Assembly (NCBI GenBank): GCA_903854995.1
Contig: CAINXS010000073.1
Location: forward strand, 1-52,911
Direction: 5' to 3'
Source of the DNA: Candidatus Moraniibacteriota bacterium
GTDB lineage: Bacteria > Patescibacteriota > Minisyncoccia > Moranbacterales > UBA1568
DNA length: 52,911 nucleotides
The notes under the pieces are model-generated. The model had not been told where the DNA came from and ran no database searches. It saw nothing but the letters and a program-made list of their open reading frames with translations. Made by a program: the position numbers and the translations under genes. This document shows positions 42,515 through 50,126 of this stretch, one piece after another. The stretch's first letter is position 1; the number at the start of each line of letters is the position of its first letter.

Positions 42515-42685
42515 GTCGTGCTTTCCGACCCGGATGGGTCGCGGAGGGCCGGGTTATTTGAAGGGCGTCGAACACAGACCGTCCAGGACCGGTGCATCTT
42601 CTTGAAAAGAGCCGGTATCGGGGGTCTTTTTATTTTGTCTCCCATCATATCCGCTGGCGCCGGATTCGCGCCGATAACTAAGCGT
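42515..42685 (+). promoter_or_regulatory. Structured 5' leader of the SulP gene with terminator-like hairpin
   Basis: The leader holds a small stem (GACCCGGATGGGTC) and at 42576-42636 a branched stem: AGACC pairs with GGTCT, ACCGG with CCGGT and TCTT with AAGA, followed by TTTTTATTTTG. This is the layout of an attenuator or riboswitch expression platform. I could not match it to a named class. Confidence 0.45.
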
Positions 42686-44314
42686 ATGCTGACAGAAAAC
42701 ATCAGGAAGAACCTCAAATCGGGTTTGACGGTTTCACTCATCTCCATCCCGTTGTCCGTCTCTCTTGCGGTCGCATCGGGTGTGACACCGGTCATCGGCG
42801 TCATGACCGCGATCTGGGCCGGGCTCATAGCGGCGGCCTTCGGCGGCAGTCATTTCAATATCGTCGGTCCGACCGGGGCGCTGTCCGGAATCATCGCGAC
42901 GTTCGTCTTCACGCAGGGGATCGACAACGTTCCGATGCTTGCCATTGTCGCGGGAATCGTCGTCTTGGCCGCGTATTTTCTCCGTCTTGAGCGGTATCTC
43001 ATCCTGGTCCCGTCGAGCGTGATTCACGGTTTCACTCTCGGAGTCGCATTCATCATCGGCCTGAACCAGCTGAATTTCGCACTCGGTCTGAAGGGTCTTC
43101 CGACACATGAGAAGTTTTCCGGGAATTTGCTTGAGTCCTTGAAACATATTCCGGACGCCTCTCTTCCTGCCGTCGCGATCTTCGTCCTTTTCTTCGTGTC
43201 ATTGCTCGCGTTCAAGAAATACGTACCCAAGCTACCCGGTGCCATTTTCCTGGCGCCGGTCGGTATCCTGCTCGGCTATCTCGGTCAGACCCATGCCATC
43301 CCGCTTCAGCTCGAGACTCTCGGTATGAAATATGGGAACATCGACTTCCATCTGTTCGCGGCCCCGCATTTCTTCTATTCGGCGAAGCTGATGAAATCGG
43401 CCTTGGTAATCGCGCTCATCGCGATCCTCGAGACCATGCTTTCCGCGAAAATCGCCGACGGCATGACGAAGACGAAGCACAACGAACGCAAGGAAATGCT
43501 CGGGCTTGGCCTGGCGAACGTCGTTTCCGGTCTCTTTGGCGGGATGCCGGCGACCGCGGCGCTGGCGCGGACGTCGCTAAACGTGAAGACCGGTGCGGAC
43601 CACAAGACGTCCGCGATCATCAACTCGATCGCTGTCGCGATCATATCGCTCTTCCTTCTCCGATTTTTCCAGTTCATCCCGATGGCGGTCATTGCGGCCA
43701 TATTGGTGTTCGTCGCGGTCCAGATGGTGGAGACGGAACACTTTTTCCGATTCTTTCGTTTCGACAAGACGATCTTCGGCATCTCCATGGCGGTCGCCGT
43801 CGTGACAGTGGTGGAAGATCCGATCGTCGGCATCCTGCTCGGTGTCGTGCTGTCCCTGTTGGTTTCCGTGGACAAGATGACGCACGGTCACTACGATATG
43901 CGTCCCAATCGGTCCGATATGGAGGATACGGACGGATCCAAGGATGGGAAGGGGAAGGAAATCGAGGAGAGCCACGATGTCTTGCTGTACTCGTTCCGCG
44001 GCCGGCTCGTATATTTCAACAGTCGGGCGCATGTCAGCCGGTTCGAGACGGGTCTTGCCCAGTACAAGTACATCATTCTTCGGCTTCGCGAGGTATACTA
44101 TGTCGACCTCGACGGCATGGAGGCGCTCAATGAGATCATTTCCATCATCGAATCCCGCGGGCAGAAGGTGATCCTCTCGAGCATCGATTCGAACGTAGTC
44201 GACGCGCTCAGGTCGGGCATCGAGGGATTCGGCCGTCTCGAAAAGGAGGGTATGATTTTTCCGAAGACCGAAGACGCGCTCAAGCATCTCGGCATCGAAC
44301 CGAGAGGGGCATAA
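42686..44314 (+). CDS. SulP family anion transporter with STAS domain
   Basis: A 542-residue transporter for sulfate, bicarbonate or another anion. The membrane part covers about 15-405: LKSGLTVSLISIPLSVSLAV, the family signature GGSHFNIVGPTGALSGI, FIIGLNQLNFALGL and FGGMPATAALARTSLNVKTG. The STAS domain (LLYSFRGRLVYFNSRAHVSR, then VYYVDLDGMEALNEIISI) covers about 430-535. ATG 42686 is chosen because it starts the conserved N-terminal helix; the ORF-track extension lies in the structured leader. Substrate cannot be fixed from sequence. Confidence 0.93.
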   Translation: MLTENIRKNLKSGLTVSLISIPLSVSLAVASGVTPVIGVMTAIWAGLIAAAFGGSHFNIVGPTGALSGIIATFVFTQGIDNVPMLAIVAGIVVLAAYFLRLERYLILVPSSVIHGFTLGVAFIIGLNQLNFALGLKGLPTHEKFSGNLLESLKHIPDASLPAVAIFVLFFVSLLAFKKYVPKLPGAIFLAPVGILLGYLGQTHAIPLQLETLGMKYGNIDFHLFAAPHFFYSAKLMKSALVIALIAILETMLSAKIADGMTKTKHNERKEMLGLGLANVVSGLFGGMPATAALARTSLNVKTGADHKTSAIINSIAVAIISLFLLRFFQFIPMAVIAAILVFVAVQMVETEHFFRFFRFDKTIFGISMAVAVVTVVEDPIVGILLGVVLSLLVSVDKMTHGHYDMRPNRSDMEDTDGSKDGKGKEIEESHDVLLYSFRGRLVYFNSRAHVSRFETGLAQYKYIILRLREVYYVDLDGMEALNEIISIIESRGQKVILSSIDSNVVDALRSGIEGFGRLEKEGMIFPKTEDALKHLGIEPRGA

Positions 44315-44340
44315 TACTGGACAGCGTACGACTGTGCGGA

Positions 44341-44380
44341 AAATAAAAAACTCCCGAGGCAGCGTCTGCCTCCGGGAGTT
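44341..44380 (-). terminator. Rho-independent terminator of the radical SAM gene
   Basis: AACTCCCGGAGGCAG and CTGCCTCGGGAGTT form a long stem on the minus strand, followed by TTTTTTATTTT. Confidence 0.92.
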
Positions 44381-44391
44381 GTTAAATGGTA

Positions 44392-45405
44392 TCAAATTCG
44401 TGTGAGAGGTGGTCTGTAGAGACAATGTCCATCAAACGAGGCCGGATCATGGGCGGGAAACCGTCTCAGAATGCTATCAAGTATCTCCCGAATCGAATGA
44501 GTCTTGATGTTCCCTATCACGGTTTCGTTTCCCGGACAAGGACTTACGCTCCCGTCCCCGAAGATCTGTACGAGTTCCATGCAGGGCATCGTTCCGAAAT
44601 TGTTGCATATCGGATGAATGAATCCGAATTCTCGGTCGATACGATCGATGGCGGAGCGGATCTCTTGTTTTTCCAGTTCCGTAACCGGAAGAGTCCGGTC
44701 AAAGTCTTCTCCCGCGCTCCGACCAGCTGGTAGGTAGAAGGCAAAAACGATCCAAAGGTTTTTTTTGCGGCAATAGCGGAGCGTTTTCTCGACCTCATCC
44801 ATGTTCAGTCTCGACACGACCATGTCGAATCCGAGACGAGTCGTTCCTTCCTGGTCGACAGCGTTGAATCCTTCCCGGATGAGCAACTCGACAGCCTCGT
44901 TTCTTGCCTGGAAATAGCGGTCTTTTAGGTCTCCTACGACCCAGTTCTGATAGCCTGGATTAAACAGGCTATCACACTTTACGACGACGCTCGCTCCGGA
45001 GTCGAAGGTTCTCCGTACGAAGTCGTGGTCTCGCATTTTTGTAGCCGCGTCGGTAAAGATGACCGGTTGGATGCCTTTTTTTGTCGTATATTCGATTATC
45101 GGGAAGAAATCGGGGTCGATTGTCGTCTCTCCTTCTCCGAGGTAGTCGATGGTACAGGCTCCCAATTCAGCAACCTGGTCTATGACTCTGAAGATTTCTT
45201 CGCGAGCCAGTGTCTTTTTCTGTTTGTCGGTGAAACAATGGAAACAGTTGTGGGGGCATTCCCCCGTCATCGCTCTGAAGTCAACGATGTGCAGGCGGTT
45301 CCGATCGCGGAATACCGTTTCCGTGATGTTCCAGTCTTTCAGTGCGGCCCCGATTCCTACGGGAACGCGTCCGATCTTGAAATAGCTGATGTTCGAGCAT
45401 TGCAT
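44392..45405 (-). CDS. Radical SAM protein with C-terminal Cys-rich (SPASM-like) region
   Basis: A 337-residue protein. GECPHNCFHCFTDK carries the CX3CX2C motif (C50, C54, C57) for the 4Fe-4S cluster; YLGEGETTIDPDF is the GGEP-like SAM-binding region. The C-terminus has further Cys in CNNFGTMPCMELVQIFGDGS, SPCPGN and GHCLYRPP, spaced as in SPASM/twitch domains binding auxiliary clusters. I infer modification of a peptide or small molecule; no precursor peptide was found beside it. The start at 45405 has GGAGG 6 nt upstream. It has a perfect consensus promoter and is divergent from a TrmB-type regulator. Confidence 0.88.
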   Translation of the reverse strand: MQCSNISYFKIGRVPVGIGAALKDWNITETVFRDRNRLHIVDFRAMTGECPHNCFHCFTDKQKKTLAREEIFRVIDQVAELGACTIDYLGEGETTIDPDFFPIIEYTTKKGIQPVIFTDAATKMRDHDFVRRTFDSGASVVVKCDSLFNPGYQNWVVGDLKDRYFQARNEAVELLIREGFNAVDQEGTTRLGFDMVVSRLNMDEVEKTLRYCRKKNLWIVFAFYLPAGRSAGEDFDRTLPVTELEKQEIRSAIDRIDREFGFIHPICNNFGTMPCMELVQIFGDGSVSPCPGNETVIGNIKTHSIREILDSILRRFPAHDPASFDGHCLYRPPLTRI

Positions 45406-45475
45406 GAGTTGCCTCCTTCGATGTTGTGATTGTAAAGAACTGCCAGCCACGACATTTCGGTATCCGTGACAACTG

Positions 45476-45504
45476 ATTATAATGCTGATATTGCATTATG
45501 TCAA
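45476..45504 (-). promoter_or_regulatory. Perfect consensus promoter of the radical SAM gene (TTGACA-17-TATAAT)
   Basis: Both hexamers match the consensus fully with a 17-nt spacer. The leader is about 65 nt. Confidence 0.93.
45479..45499. promoter_or_regulatory. Palindrome filling the promoter spacer, candidate operator
   Basis: ATAATGC-TGATATT-GCATTAT: 7-bp arms around 7 nt, lying exactly between the -35 and -10 boxes. A dimeric winged-helix regulator bound here would block the promoter; the divergent TrmB-type protein is the natural candidate. Confidence 0.55.
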
Positions 45505-45563
45505 TTATATATGTCTAAATAGTTCCTTTTTCAAGCCAGTTATCAAAAAAAAGTGGAATATAG

Positions 45564-45592
45564 TTGACACATTAACGTGCGGATGCTATCAT
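45564..45592 (+). promoter_or_regulatory. Promoter of the TrmB-type regulator (TTGACA-17-TATCAT), probably leaderless
   Basis: Consensus -35, 17-nt spacer ending ATGC, and TATCAT, then GTTCTT and ATG. The ATG follows the -10 box by 6 nt and no ribosome binding site exists. Confidence 0.8.
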
Positions 45593-45598
45593 GTTCTT

Positions 45599-46369
45599 AT
45601 GAAAGACAGTAGATCTATTCGGAAGCAGTTATGCTCCGCCGGACTTTCGGAGAACGAAGCCTCGGTCTATTTGGCTTTGCTTGAACTCGGAAAGGGGTCC
45701 GTGGCGCAGATTTCCAGACGGGCCGGCTTGAATAGGACGACAGGGTACGACATTTTAGATCGCCTGGTCGCTCGACGGTTGGCAAGTATATCGGGCAAGG
45801 AACCGAAACAAGAATATTTGGCTGAGTCTCCCGGGAGGCTAGAGTACATCCTTTTAGAGGAACTCGAATTGAAACAGCGGGAATTGGAGGGAGTCAGAGC
45901 CTTTATTCCCGTACTGAAATCGTTACACAATGTCGCCGGAAGGCCCCGTATCAGATTTTATGAGGGCGTGGAAGGAATGAAGCAGGTGTATGAGGATACG
46001 CTGACTGCGACCGAGCCCATTGTCGCCTATGCGACATACGAGGACATGCATAAGGCACTCCCGGGATATTTTCCGGCATATTATAGACGACGGGCGGAGA
46101 AGGGCATATTCGCTCGCGGAATTGTTCCGGAGACGCCGCTTGCTCGTGAACGAGTGCGCGAGAATAAGAATGAGGCGCGTGAATTAGCACTCGTTCCGGC
46201 GGATAAATACACGTTTTCTCCCGATATTGAAATTTATGACAATAAGGTCGTAATCGCGTCGTGGCGGGAGAAGCTTGGTATCATCATTGAATCCGGGGAA
46301 ATCGCCGACGCGATGAAGAAGATCTTTGAACTCGCATGGATCGCGGCGAAGGGGATGGAAAAGGAATAA
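45599..46369 (+). CDS. TrmB-type transcriptional regulator
   Basis: A 256-residue protein. The winged helix covers about 8-75 (LCSAGLSENEASVYLALLEL, VAQISRRAGLNRTTGYDILD), a coiled linker ELELKQRELEGVRAFIPVL follows, and a C-terminal effector-like domain contains RIRFYEGVEGMKQVYEDTL and DIEIYDNKVVIASWREKLGI. It is a paralogue in architecture of the protein at 485. Being divergent from the radical SAM gene with a palindrome in the shared region, it probably represses that gene. The start at 45599 discards 39 codons of the ORF track that lie upstream of the promoter. Confidence 0.88.
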   Translation: MKDSRSIRKQLCSAGLSENEASVYLALLELGKGSVAQISRRAGLNRTTGYDILDRLVARRLASISGKEPKQEYLAESPGRLEYILLEELELKQRELEGVRAFIPVLKSLHNVAGRPRIRFYEGVEGMKQVYEDTLTATEPIVAYATYEDMHKALPGYFPAYYRRRAEKGIFARGIVPETPLARERVRENKNEARELALVPADKYTFSPDIEIYDNKVVIASWREKLGIIIESGEIADAMKKIFELAWIAAKGMEKE

Positions 46370-46403
46370 GGAAGTATGCGGGCAGCCCATCCTCGAAGAG
46401 AGA

Positions 46404-46450
46404 ATCAAATCCCTCCCTTCGAAGACTCAGGACTCCCTTTCCAAAAGTGC
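46404..46450 (+). repeat. Dispersed 47-bp repeat, copy 2
   Basis: TCAAATCCCTCCCTTCGAAG-ACTCAGGACTCCCTTTCC matches copy 1 at 11651 apart from a few substitutions and a degraded 3' palindrome. Confidence 0.7.
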
Positions 46451-46459
46451 GAAAAAACG

Positions 46460-46557
46460 TTGGCAACGTTTATATGAAATATTGTACAGGTTAAGACTTT
46501 GAGGGTTCGAATGGAAATCGCAAACCACCCCGTACCATACGGCGCGGGGTGGTTTTG
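46460..46557 (+). ncRNA. Candidate short RNA (promoter plus terminator, no ORF)
   Basis: TTGGCA, a 17-nt spacer and TGTACA (46460-46488) are followed 35 nt later by the strong hairpin AACCACCCCG/CGGGGTGGTT with TTTTG. A transcript of about 65 nt would contain GAGGGTTCGAATGG, which resembles a tRNA T arm. AACGTT-GGC-AACGTT overlaps the -35 box. The hairpin could instead be only the terminator of a neighbouring gene. Confidence 0.3.
46523..46556. terminator. Terminator between the TrmB-type regulator and the SDR gene
   Basis: AACCACCCCG pairs with CGGGGTGGTT over a 12-nt loop, followed by TTTTG on the plus strand. It is 20 bp beyond the SDR stop codon. Confidence 0.75.
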
Positions 46558-46575
46558 TATACCGATGCTCTGACC

Positions 46576-47373
46576 TTACGCGATGAGCGAACCGCCGTCG
46601 GCGACGATTATCGATCCGGTCAGGTAGCTGGCCGCATCGCTCGCGAGGAAGAGGGCGACGGTCGCCATCTCGTCCGGCTCGGCATAGCGTCCCATCGGGA
46701 TAGCGTTGAGGAATGCCTTCATCTGTTCGTCCGTCATGGTCGGCGCTCCGGAACTCATGGCCGCCACACCTTCGGTCGCCACGCCCCCGGGAGCGATCGC
46801 GTTCACGCGGATCTTGTGCGGGGCAAGTTCGAGCGCGAGGTTCTTGGTGAAGCCCCAGACACCGTGCTTGGAATGGTCATAAGCCGCGAGACCGACCATG
46901 CTCGGATGCAGGGCATCGATTGAGGCGATATTGATGATCGTTCCGCTTTTCTGCTCAACCATCGCCTTGGCCGCCTCGCGACAGCCGAGGAATACGCCGC
47001 GACCGTTCACCGCCTGGACCTTGTCCCAGAAGCCGACTTCCATATCGAGGACCGGCGAGGTCGGGAAGATACCGGCATTGTTCACCATCACGTCGATGCT
47101 TCCGAAGACTTCCTTCGTCTTCGCGACGAGCGCGGTCACGTCCGCTTCCGATGAGACGTCTGTCTTCACAAAGAGGGCCTGACCTCCGAATTCAGCGCCG
47201 AGCGACTCGGCTTTTCCAACGCCGACTTCCTCGTTGATATCCGAGATGACCACGTTGGCTCCGGCTTCCGCGAACCGCCGCGCGATACCGTATCCGATAC
47301 CGTTCGCGCCACCGGTCACCACTGCCGTCTTACCGGTGAAATCGAACAGTTCTGAAATCCTTTTCTGTGACAT
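46576..47373 (-). CDS. Short-chain dehydrogenase/reductase
   Basis: A 265-residue Rossmann-fold oxidoreductase. The cofactor loop is TGGANGIGYGIARRF (TGxxxGIG), SDINEEVG suggests NAD(H) preference because Asp follows the second strand, NNAG and the catalytic tetrad are present (N in NGRG, S in IASIDAL, Y and K in YDHSKHG), and the end GSIIVADGGSLIA is canonical. It resembles FabG-like and sugar/alcohol dehydrogenases; with no pathway neighbours the substrate is open. It has an extended -10 promoter about 55 nt upstream. Confidence 0.92.
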   Translation of the reverse strand: MSQKRISELFDFTGKTAVVTGGANGIGYGIARRFAEAGANVVISDINEEVGVGKAESLGAEFGGQALFVKTDVSSEADVTALVAKTKEVFGSIDVMVNNAGIFPTSPVLDMEVGFWDKVQAVNGRGVFLGCREAAKAMVEQKSGTIINIASIDALHPSMVGLAAYDHSKHGVWGFTKNLALELAPHKIRVNAIAPGGVATEGVAAMSSGAPTMTDEQMKAFLNAIPMGRYAEPDEMATVALFLASDAASYLTGSIIVADGGSLIA

Positions 47374-47423
47374 ATGGTCTGTTTTATGGCTTCTTTCGGC
47401 TTTATATAGCCAAATACAGGTCT

Positions 47424-47432
47424 ATTATAGCA
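47424..47432 (-). promoter_or_regulatory. Extended -10 promoter (TGCTATAAT) of the SDR gene
   Basis: TTTTCATGCTATAATAG on the minus strand; the same core TTCATGCTATAAT drives the DUF212 gene. Confidence 0.65.
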
Positions 47433-47473
47433 TGAAAAGGAGGAGAGGGGAATCCGACTTTACATACAAGAAT

Positions 47474-47494
47474 CAAAAAACCCCGTTTTGGGGT
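47474..47494 (-). terminator. Terminator of tRNA-Ser
   Basis: ACCCC-AAAAC-GGGGT followed by TTTTTG on the minus strand, 17 nt after the tRNA 3' end. Confidence 0.85.
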
Positions 47495-47510
47495 CTTGTG
47501 ATTTCCGTTG

Positions 47511-47597
47511 AGGAAAGGGAGGGATTCGAACCCTCGAGGCCCTTGCGGGCCTGCCGCTTTTCGAGAGCGGTACCTTCAACCACTCGGTCACCTTTCC
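47511..47597 (-). tRNA. tRNA-Ser (anticodon CGA)
   Basis: The minus strand folds to a class II tRNA: acceptor GGAAAGG/CCTTTCC, anticodon stem CCGCT/AGCGG around CTCGAAA (anticodon CGA), long variable arm GGCCCGCAAGGGCC and T arm GAGGG-TTCGAAT-CCCTC. The base after the acceptor is T rather than the usual G73 of tRNA-Ser, and CCA is not encoded. Confidence 0.95.
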
Positions 47598-47730
47598 AAA
47601 TTAACTGACAACAAACAACTGACAACTTTTCAAGATATTCCTTTCCGCGACTGCTCCGCTTTGCGGAGTGCGCGCCCGCCCGCAATGATAGCATTTCTGG
47701 CAGGGACCCGCCCGCTATGACGGGAAGACG
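47598..47730. repeat. Repeat and palindrome tract between tRNA-Ser and its fragment
   Basis: TAACTGACAACAAACAACTG-ACAAC, then CTCCGC-TTT-GCGGAG, a GCGCGCCCGCCCGC stretch, and CCCGCTATGACGGG. No gene. Confidence 0.6.
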
Positions 47731-47749
47731 ACCACTCGGTCACCTTTCC
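47731..47749 (-). pseudogene. tRNA-Ser 5' fragment (acceptor strand and D arm)
   Basis: ACCACTCGGTCACCTTTCC is identical to 47579-47597, the 5' end of the intact tRNA-Ser. The match stops in the D loop, where palindromic sequence begins. Confidence 0.8.
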
Positions 47750-47836
47750 TTTCCCTCGCTTTTCTTCCGCCTCCAACTGTTGTACTATATTTACAGGTTT
47801 CGGGCAAATCCTTCCGGATACTCACAAAAAAATCCT

Positions 47837-48379
47837 ATGATTCAATCCACGGCATTTGTCGATCCGAAAGCGGTCATACGATCCCTGCCGGTGCAGCCGA
47901 AAGGTGTCGTCGCGGATTTCGGATGCGGAGCGGGATATTTCGCGGTGGAATTCGCCAAAGCGGTCGGGGATGACGGGAACGTGATCGCAATCGATGTCCT
48001 TCCGTCGGCACTCGAAGCCATGCAGAGTCGGATCAAGACCGAGGGGCTTCGCAATATCGCTGTCAAACGGGCGAACCTCGAACGCGCGAACGGATCGGGC
48101 CTCGAATCGGCAAGTGTCGATTGGATAATCGCGAAGGACGTGCTGTTTCAGAACGCGAAAAAGGATATCCTGATAAACGAAATCGCGAGAGTGCTTCGTC
48201 CGGGCGGTCAGGCGATCGTCATGGAGTGGAGTCCGGTTGCCGGCGGTGCTATCGGTCCCGATTCTGGACTGCGCGTCCCGCAGGATGAACTCAAGGGCCT
48301 GCTCCAGTCGGCGGGTTTCTCGGCTATCAACGATCTTCCGGTCGGGGCGTTCCATTATGCCTTTCTCGTCACCAAGTAA
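47837..48379 (+). CDS. Class I SAM-dependent methyltransferase
   Basis: A 180-residue Rossmann-fold methyltransferase. Motif I is VVADFGCGAGYFAVEFAKAV, the acidic end of strand 2 is VIAIDVLPSAL, then VDWIIAKDVLFQNAKK and ARVLRPGGQAIVMEW. It is of the UbiE/methyltransferase-11 type with no visible substrate specificity. It starts at 47837 after discarding 40 codons that run through the tRNA fragment. The solute-binding gene follows after 4 bp, so the two are likely co-transcribed. Confidence 0.88.
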   Translation: MIQSTAFVDPKAVIRSLPVQPKGVVADFGCGAGYFAVEFAKAVGDDGNVIAIDVLPSALEAMQSRIKTEGLRNIAVKRANLERANGSGLESASVDWIIAKDVLFQNAKKDILINEIARVLRPGGQAIVMEWSPVAGGAIGPDSGLRVPQDELKGLLQSAGFSAINDLPVGAFHYAFLVTK

Positions 48380-48383
48380 CCGT

Positions 48384-49799
48384 ATGAAGAGATTCCGACA
48401 CGTACTTCGGACGCTTTCCGTTCTGCCGTTCCTTGCGGCCGCCCTTCTTCTTTCCGGTTGTGGGAAGGTCTTGCCGCCGGCATATCGGGTCGACCTGGAA
48501 ATCTGGGGGACCATAGACGATTCGGACGCCTATCAGGCCGCGATGGGCGAGTATCAGAATACGGCGAAGGCACATATCGGATCGGTGTCGTATCGGAAGA
48601 AAGCCCCGGAAACGTATCGTGAAGACCTTCTGAACGCGTTCGCGGAAGGAAACGGTCCGGACATGTTTTTCATCCGGAGTTCGTGGCTTCCGCTTTTCAA
48701 GAATCTTATCGTGCCGGCGCCGGAATATCAGACTTCGGAGAAGGAGTTCCGCGACGCGTTCGTCGATGTGGCCGCCGACGATCTTGTCGTGAACGGAAAG
48801 ACGTATGGCGTTCCGATGTCGGTCGACTCGCTCTCGCTCTACTACAACAAGGATCTGTTCAACGCTGCCGGGATAACGACGCCGCCGACAACATGGGGAG
48901 AACTCGTCGCCGACACCCGCCTGCTCAACTCGATAGATTATTACGGGAATATCCGACAGTCGGCGATCTCGCTCGGTACGGCGAAGAACATCAACCGTTC
49001 TACGGACATACTGCTAGCCATGGCGAACCAGTACGGATTGAGGGCGCGCGCGAACGGGTTTTCCGACGAGATGAACGTTTCGAGTGATCCCATGCGGAAC
49101 GCGCTTTCCTTCTATTCCGGTTTCTCGAGCATCGGGTCGGACCGATATTCTTGGAACGCGGACCAACATTATTCCGTCGACGCGTTTTACGAGGGAAACC
49201 TGGCCATGATGATAAACTATTCCTGGCAGATGGATGCCATTCGAAAGAAGAATGCGAAATTGAATTTCGGCGTGGCATCGCTTCCCCAACTGAATACGGC
49301 TGCCCCTTCGAACTATGCGAACTATTGGGTGCTGGTCGTGGCGAAGGACAAGAAGGCTCCTTCGCCTTCCTCCGGAAAGGTGACGTTTCCTGTCGCGAAA
49401 TACAACGATATCCGTATCCACGAATCGTGGCAATTCCTGCATTATCTTGCGTATCCGCATCCCGGTATGACGGAAATCCTCCGGAACGCGCTCGCTCCGG
49501 ATTCCGCGGTCGAGGTCGCGCTAAAAACGGACCCCGCCAAGGAGTATGTCGCGAAGACAGGACAGCCGGCCGCCCGAAGGGACCTTATCGAGGAACAGAA
49601 GAAAGATCCGTGGCTGGCGCCGTTCGCGGTCGGGAACCTTATCGCGAGGGACTGGCGGATAGGGGAAGTGGAGGCGGCGGAAGGGGTGCTTGCCGACGCC
49701 ATAGGATCCGTGAATCGTGGCGAAGTCGTCGTGCAGCAGGCGCTCTCGATCGCATCCACACAGATCGATAAACTTCAGCGAAAGGCTTCGTCGGAGTGA
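48384..49799 (+). CDS. Extracellular solute-binding lipoprotein (family 1)
   Basis: A 471-residue protein. The signal peptide ends in the lipobox LLLSGC (Cys near 26), so it is a lipoprotein. DMFFIRSSWLPLFKNLIVPA, YGVPMSVDSLSLYYNKDLFN and ITTPPTTWGELVADTRLLN are hallmarks of the maltose-type ABC transporter binding proteins; VDAFYEGNLAMMINYSWQMD is the cleft-closing region. No permease or ATPase gene is adjacent, while four pilin genes follow directly, so it may act as a surface receptor rather than a transporter subunit. It is long for the family, with a helical C-terminal extension ending QALSIASTQIDKLQRK. Confidence 0.9.
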   Translation: MKRFRHVLRTLSVLPFLAAALLLSGCGKVLPPAYRVDLEIWGTIDDSDAYQAAMGEYQNTAKAHIGSVSYRKKAPETYREDLLNAFAEGNGPDMFFIRSSWLPLFKNLIVPAPEYQTSEKEFRDAFVDVAADDLVVNGKTYGVPMSVDSLSLYYNKDLFNAAGITTPPTTWGELVADTRLLNSIDYYGNIRQSAISLGTAKNINRSTDILLAMANQYGLRARANGFSDEMNVSSDPMRNALSFYSGFSSIGSDRYSWNADQHYSVDAFYEGNLAMMINYSWQMDAIRKKNAKLNFGVASLPQLNTAAPSNYANYWVLVVAKDKKAPSPSSGKVTFPVAKYNDIRIHESWQFLHYLAYPHPGMTEILRNALAPDSAVEVALKTDPAKEYVAKTGQPAARRDLIEEQKKDPWLAPFAVGNLIARDWRIGEVEAAEGVLADAIGSVNRGEVVVQQALSIASTQIDKLQRKASSE

Positions 49800-49835
49800 T
49801 CCGACCACGTCGTAACGTTTGAGAGGAACAGTGAT

Positions 49836-50126
49836 ATGGACCATGCATTCGTCGTCCTTGGAATCGGTATCGCTCATGCCGCAGGGGTGATCGAGGACGC
49901 GACGCCGATCGCGAAAGTCATTTCGAACGCGCTCACGCTCATCCTTTCATTGTCCGGAGCGCTTGCCATGTTGTCGTTCGGAGTTTCCGGCGTGATCTAT
50001 ATCACCGCCGCCGGCGACGAGGGACGGATGAAGCAGGCGAAGGCGGGGATGATGTTCTCGGTGGTCGGCGTACTGGTCTGCATCTGTTCGCTTATCATTG
50101 TTCGTACGGTTGCGGGCGTGGTATAA
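49836..50126 (+). CDS. VirB2/TrbC-like pilin
   Basis: A 96-residue two-helix protein: a signal-like first part, helix ALTLILSLSGALAMLSFGVS, the loop YITAAGDEGRMKQAK, and helix FSVVGVLVCICSLIIVRTVA. The AAGDE...AK loop between the two helices recurs in all pilin modules of this cluster. VirB2-type pilins build the T4SS pilus after signal removal. GAGAGGA lies upstream of the ATG. It is 36 bp behind the solute-binding gene. Confidence 0.82.
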   Translation: MDHAFVVLGIGIAHAAGVIEDATPIAKVISNALTLILSLSGALAMLSFGVSGVIYITAAGDEGRMKQAKAGMMFSVVGVLVCICSLIIVRTVAGVV

